Assembly (NCBI GenBank): GCA_026645375.1
Contig: JAPFFX010000157.1
Span: forward strand, 1-8,533
DNA from: Citricoccus sp. WCRC_4
GTDB lineage: Bacteria > Actinomycetota > Actinomycetes > Actinomycetales > Micrococcaceae
DNA length: 8,533 bases
Reading direction: 5' to 3'
Under the pieces are notes generated by a model, which saw only the letters and a list, made by a program, of their open reading frames with translations, was not told where the DNA came from and searched no databases. Positions 6,633 through 8,533 of this stretch are shown here, piece after piece (position 1 is the stretch's first letter; each line of letters starts with the position of its first letter). Position numbers and translations under genes: made by a program.

Positions 6633-7236
6633 AGACGTGGGCCCGGCACCGGGCCTGGTAGGTCTCCGTGCCGCCCACGTGCTCTGCCCGGGCGGTTCCG
6701 CCGGCCGTCGACGGCGTCCCGCTGGGGACGACCCGCACGTGGAAGGCGGCGTCCCGGCCGCACACCGAGCAGACGGCGGTCAGCTTGACCACCTCCTCCG
6801 CCAGGGCCATGAGCGCCGGCATCGGTTCGAACGGCAGGCCGTCGAAGGTCACGCACAGGCCGGAGACCACGACGGTGAGCCCCTCCCCGGCCAGCCGCGT
6901 GACCACCGGGACCAGGTCGGATCCGAAGAACTGGGCCTCGTCGATCGCCAGCAGGTCCAGGTCCTGGCCCGCCACGAGCCCGGCCAGCCCGGAGGCGTCG
7001 GGCACGGACCGGGCCGGGATGCGCTGCCCGGCGTGGGAGGCCACGTCCCGCGAGCCGTGCCGCACGTCCAGGGCGTGGTTGACCACCTCCACGGACAGCC
7101 CGGCCAGCCACGCGCGGCGGACCCGGCGCATCAGCTCCTCGGACTTGCCGGCGAACATCGGGCCGGCGATCACCTGCAGCTGACCGATCCGCTCCCTCGC
7201 GACGGCACCCGGGCCGCTCCCCCGCAACCCGGTCAC
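6631..7236 (-). CDS. tdk: thymidine kinase (type II, bacterial/vaccinia-like)
   Basis: This enzyme phosphorylates thymidine to dTMP with ATP in the pyrimidine salvage pathway, in the cytoplasm. The 201-residue protein has a P-loop GPMFAGKS (25-32), the DEAQFF motif (99-104) with probable catalytic Glu100, and a zinc site made of C156/C159 (CSVC) and C197/H200 (CRAH). The conserved lasso segment is GLCVTFDGLPFEP (126-138), where many relatives have GLDxDFRGxPF. GTETYQARCRAH near the C-terminus is also typical. The start is taken at GTG 7234-7236, which overlaps the TGA of the upstream transporter as GTGA. The only other in-frame start before the P-loop that I noted is TTG three codons later. 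The 20-residue leader before QVIAGPMFAGKS is longer than usual. It is the last gene of the minus-strand cluster and is 16 bp from the convergent polymerase-like gene. Confidence 0.92.
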   Translation of the reverse strand: MTGLRGSGPGAVARERIGQLQVIAGPMFAGKSEELMRRVRRAWLAGLSVEVVNHALDVRHGSRDVASHAGQRIPARSVPDASGLAGLVAGQDLDLLAIDEAQFFGSDLVPVVTRLAGEGLTVVVSGLCVTFDGLPFEPMPALMALAEEVVKLTAVCSVCGRDAAFHVRVVPSGTPSTAGGTARAEHVGGTETYQARCRAHV

Positions 7237-8309
7237 CGTGCGACCTCGCGGCGGACCACGCGGACCCAGGAACCGATCATGGCCAGCGTCGTGGCCGCCC
7301 AGGCCACCAGGGCCACCCAGATCCACAGTTCCCCGATCCGGGCCACGATCGGCAGCTGGTCCGCCCGGCCCAGGTACATCCCGGCCACGGCGTACATGCC
7401 CAGCGGGAAGACGATGCTCCACAGGGTCGGGGTGTACCGCAGGGGCACCTTCTTCACCACGTGCCGCCAGACACCGGCGGCGAAGAGCACCGGGATCAGC
7501 CACGTGGCGAAGCACCAGAGCACCACCGCGGCCCCGGCCACGAGCCCGCGGACGGCGTCCACCATGGGGGTGCTCTCCATCTCCACGATCCGCGCCCCGG
7601 CCACGATCGTGATGGCGATCGCCCCCATCGAGACCCAGTAGGGCGGCTGGAACTGCTCGGGCTCCAACGGATAGGCCAGCATCCGGTAGACCACCAGGAT
7701 GGCCACCGCCACGTAGAGCACCAGCCCGATCGACCAGGCGAAGACGGCCAGCATGGCCAGCCCCTGGCGCATCCCCACCAGCTCGGGCTCCAGGGTGGCC
7801 GCCACCACGGCGACGGACTGGGCGGCGACCACCCAGATGAACCAGGTGCCGTTGGCCGCAGCGGTCACGGGCCGCTCGGACCGGCCGAGCACCGCCGCCC
7901 ACGGCACGGCATAGCCCAGCAGCAACCAGCTCACCGATCCGATCACGAGCAGCGCCGCGGCGGGCCCGATGATGCCGATGCCGCCCAGCGACGCGGCCAG
8001 CACGTCGGTGGCCGCCACGAAGGTGAACACGAGGAACGCCCGTGCGGAGTCGTGGAAGTCCGCCGCGTAGGCGCCACGGTAGGCCAGCAGACGCCAGCCG
8101 TTGAGCACCACCAGCACGGCGTACCCGACGGCGGCCAGCACGATCAGCGCGGCCGAGAACCGGTCCCAGCCCCGTTGCGCCGCGCCGATGGACAGGATGC
8201 CCGTGCCCATGACGAAGGCGAAGTACCCCGGGGAGAGCCGCTCGGGCGTCAGCCGATGCAGCGTCAAGGACAGTGATGGGCGCAGCGCAGGTCTCGTCAC
8301 GGTGCCCAT
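7233..8309 (-). CDS. TDT/SLAC1 family (TehA-like) ten-helix membrane transporter or anion channel
   Basis: This is a 358-residue integral membrane protein of the tellurite-resistance/dicarboxylate transporter (TDT, SLAC1) family. Members include TehA, yeast Mae1 and plant anion channels. The signature start is LTPERLSPGYFAFVMGTGILSIG in substance (residues about 20-42). About ten hydrophobic segments can be drawn, near 27-45, 51-76, 92-110, 113-138, 154-172, 184-208, 224-240, 254-280, 296-312 and 326-347. NGTWFIWVV (153-161) is a further recognisable stretch. ATG 8307-8309 is chosen because the frame upstream is Arg/Pro-rich and lies over the penicillin-binding protein gene; GTG 8298-8300 is an alternative. 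It starts 14 bp after that gene's stop and its own stop overlaps tdk. The substrate cannot be read from sequence; malate, sulfite, nitrate/chloride or tellurite-linked functions are all known in the family. Confidence 0.85.
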   Translation of the reverse strand: MGTVTRPALRPSLSLTLHRLTPERLSPGYFAFVMGTGILSIGAAQRGWDRFSAALIVLAAVGYAVLVVLNGWRLLAYRGAYAADFHDSARAFLVFTFVAATDVLAASLGGIGIIGPAAALLVIGSVSWLLLGYAVPWAAVLGRSERPVTAAANGTWFIWVVAAQSVAVVAATLEPELVGMRQGLAMLAVFAWSIGLVLYVAVAILVVYRMLAYPLEPEQFQPPYWVSMGAIAITIVAGARIVEMESTPMVDAVRGLVAGAAVVLWCFATWLIPVLFAAGVWRHVVKKVPLRYTPTLWSIVFPLGMYAVAGMYLGRADQLPIVARIGELWIWVALVAWAATTLAMIGSWVRVVRREVAR

Positions 8310-8323
8310 GGTCCCGATGCTAG

Positions 8324-8533
8324 TCAGCCGGTCCCGTTCCCGCCCATCCGGTAGCGCCCGGTGGAGCCGGGGTCCTCGAACGGGGAGTCCTCCGGGGCGC
8401 GGAACGGCTCGGCCTCGACGCTGCCGGATGCCTGCTCCATGAACTCCATCCACTGCGGCCCGGCCAGGGTGCTGCCCCAGAAGTGCTCGTGCTCCTGCCC
8501 GTTGACCCGGGTGCCGGCCAAGGTCTTCAGGTC
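8324..8533 (-). CDS. C-terminal fragment of a probable class A penicillin-binding protein (cut by window edge)
   Basis: The last 69 codons of a minus-strand gene enter from the right edge in frame with base 8533 and end at TGA 8324-8326. The peptide begins DLKTLAGTRVNGQEHEHFWG, followed by GSTLAGPQWMEFMEQA. It matches the usual end of the transpeptidase domain of PonA-like penicillin-binding proteins (VNG...GGTLAAPIWKxFM). After that comes a short Pro/Glu/Gly-rich tail of about 35 residues. No active-site motif (SxxK, SxN, KTG) is inside the window, so the call rests on this C-terminal signature. In full-length relatives the protein polymerises and crosslinks peptidoglycan outside the membrane. 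The transporter and tdk follow closely and are probably read through. Confidence 0.7.
   Translation of the reverse strand, partial: DLKTLAGTRVNGQEHEHFWGSTLAGPQWMEFMEQASGSVEAEPFRAPEDSPFEDPGSTGRYRMGGNGTG

Noticed and set aside
6187..7641. Plus-strand open frame of 484 codons across the polymerase end, tdk and the transporter
   Set aside because: It crosses three well-supported genes in other frames and shows only low-complexity sequence.
7237..7902. N-terminal extension of thymidine kinase by about 220 residues
   Set aside because: The extra stretch lies in another frame of the transporter gene and is Gly/Arg-rich; the GTGA overlap gives a natural start, and thymidine kinases are about 200 residues long.
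8310..8453. 48-residue N-terminal extension of the TDT transporter
   Set aside because: It overlaps the end of the penicillin-binding protein gene, is Arg/Pro-rich and unlike the family, and an ATG just before the conserved LTPERLSPGY region fits better.

Overview
The window is GC-rich throughout, with GTG starts, back-to-back or 4-bp overlapping genes and long open antisense frames. That composition, plus the protein families present, points to a high-GC actinobacterium, most likely Micrococcales (Kocuria/Citricoccus/Arthrobacter-like). The genus is an inference from remembered family resemblance, not from a search. Coding density is near complete: five whole genes and two edge-truncated genes, with only one intergenic gap over 20 bp.

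Left part (1-4733, minus strand, read right to left): a three-gene formate dehydrogenase operon. It encodes a molybdopterin catalytic subunit of 1126 residues (fdh, 1353-4733), a four-cluster iron-sulfur subunit (fdhB, 159-1352) and the N-terminal 54 codons of an NrfD/PsrC-type membrane anchor that leaves the window at base 1. The key observation is that the catalytic gene is interrupted by an in-frame UGA at 4167-4169. It lies exactly where formate dehydrogenases carry catalytic selenocysteine. It is followed by a stem-loop whose spacing and key loop bases match the E. coli fdhF SECIS. The gene is therefore read as one selenoprotein, not as two ORFs or a pseudogene. The operon would take electrons from formate through Mo/Se and Fe-S clusters to the membrane quinone pool. 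It implies selA, selB, selC, selD and Mo-bis-MGD insertion genes elsewhere in the genome; none is in this window.

Middle (4734-4805): a 72-bp divergent intergenic region. On the fdh side a TAnnnT hexamer ends 6 bases before the ATG and there is no good ribosome binding site, so the fdh message may be leaderless.

Right part: a plus-strand family-A DNA polymerase-like gene (4806-6614) without a 5' nuclease domain. It converges, with a 16-bp gap holding a weak hairpin, on a minus-strand cluster. That cluster, read right to left, is the C-terminus of a probable class A penicillin-binding protein (8324-8533), a ten-helix TDT/SLAC1 (TehA-like) transporter (7233-8309) and a type II thymidine kinase (6631-7236). 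The three lie 14 bp apart and then overlapping by GTGA, so they are probably co-transcribed although their functions look unrelated.

I saw no tRNA or rRNA gene, CRISPR array, insertion sequence, attachment site or origin. The content is ordinary actinobacterial housekeeping and respiratory genes. The selenocysteine recoding is the part that ordinary annotation would most likely get wrong.
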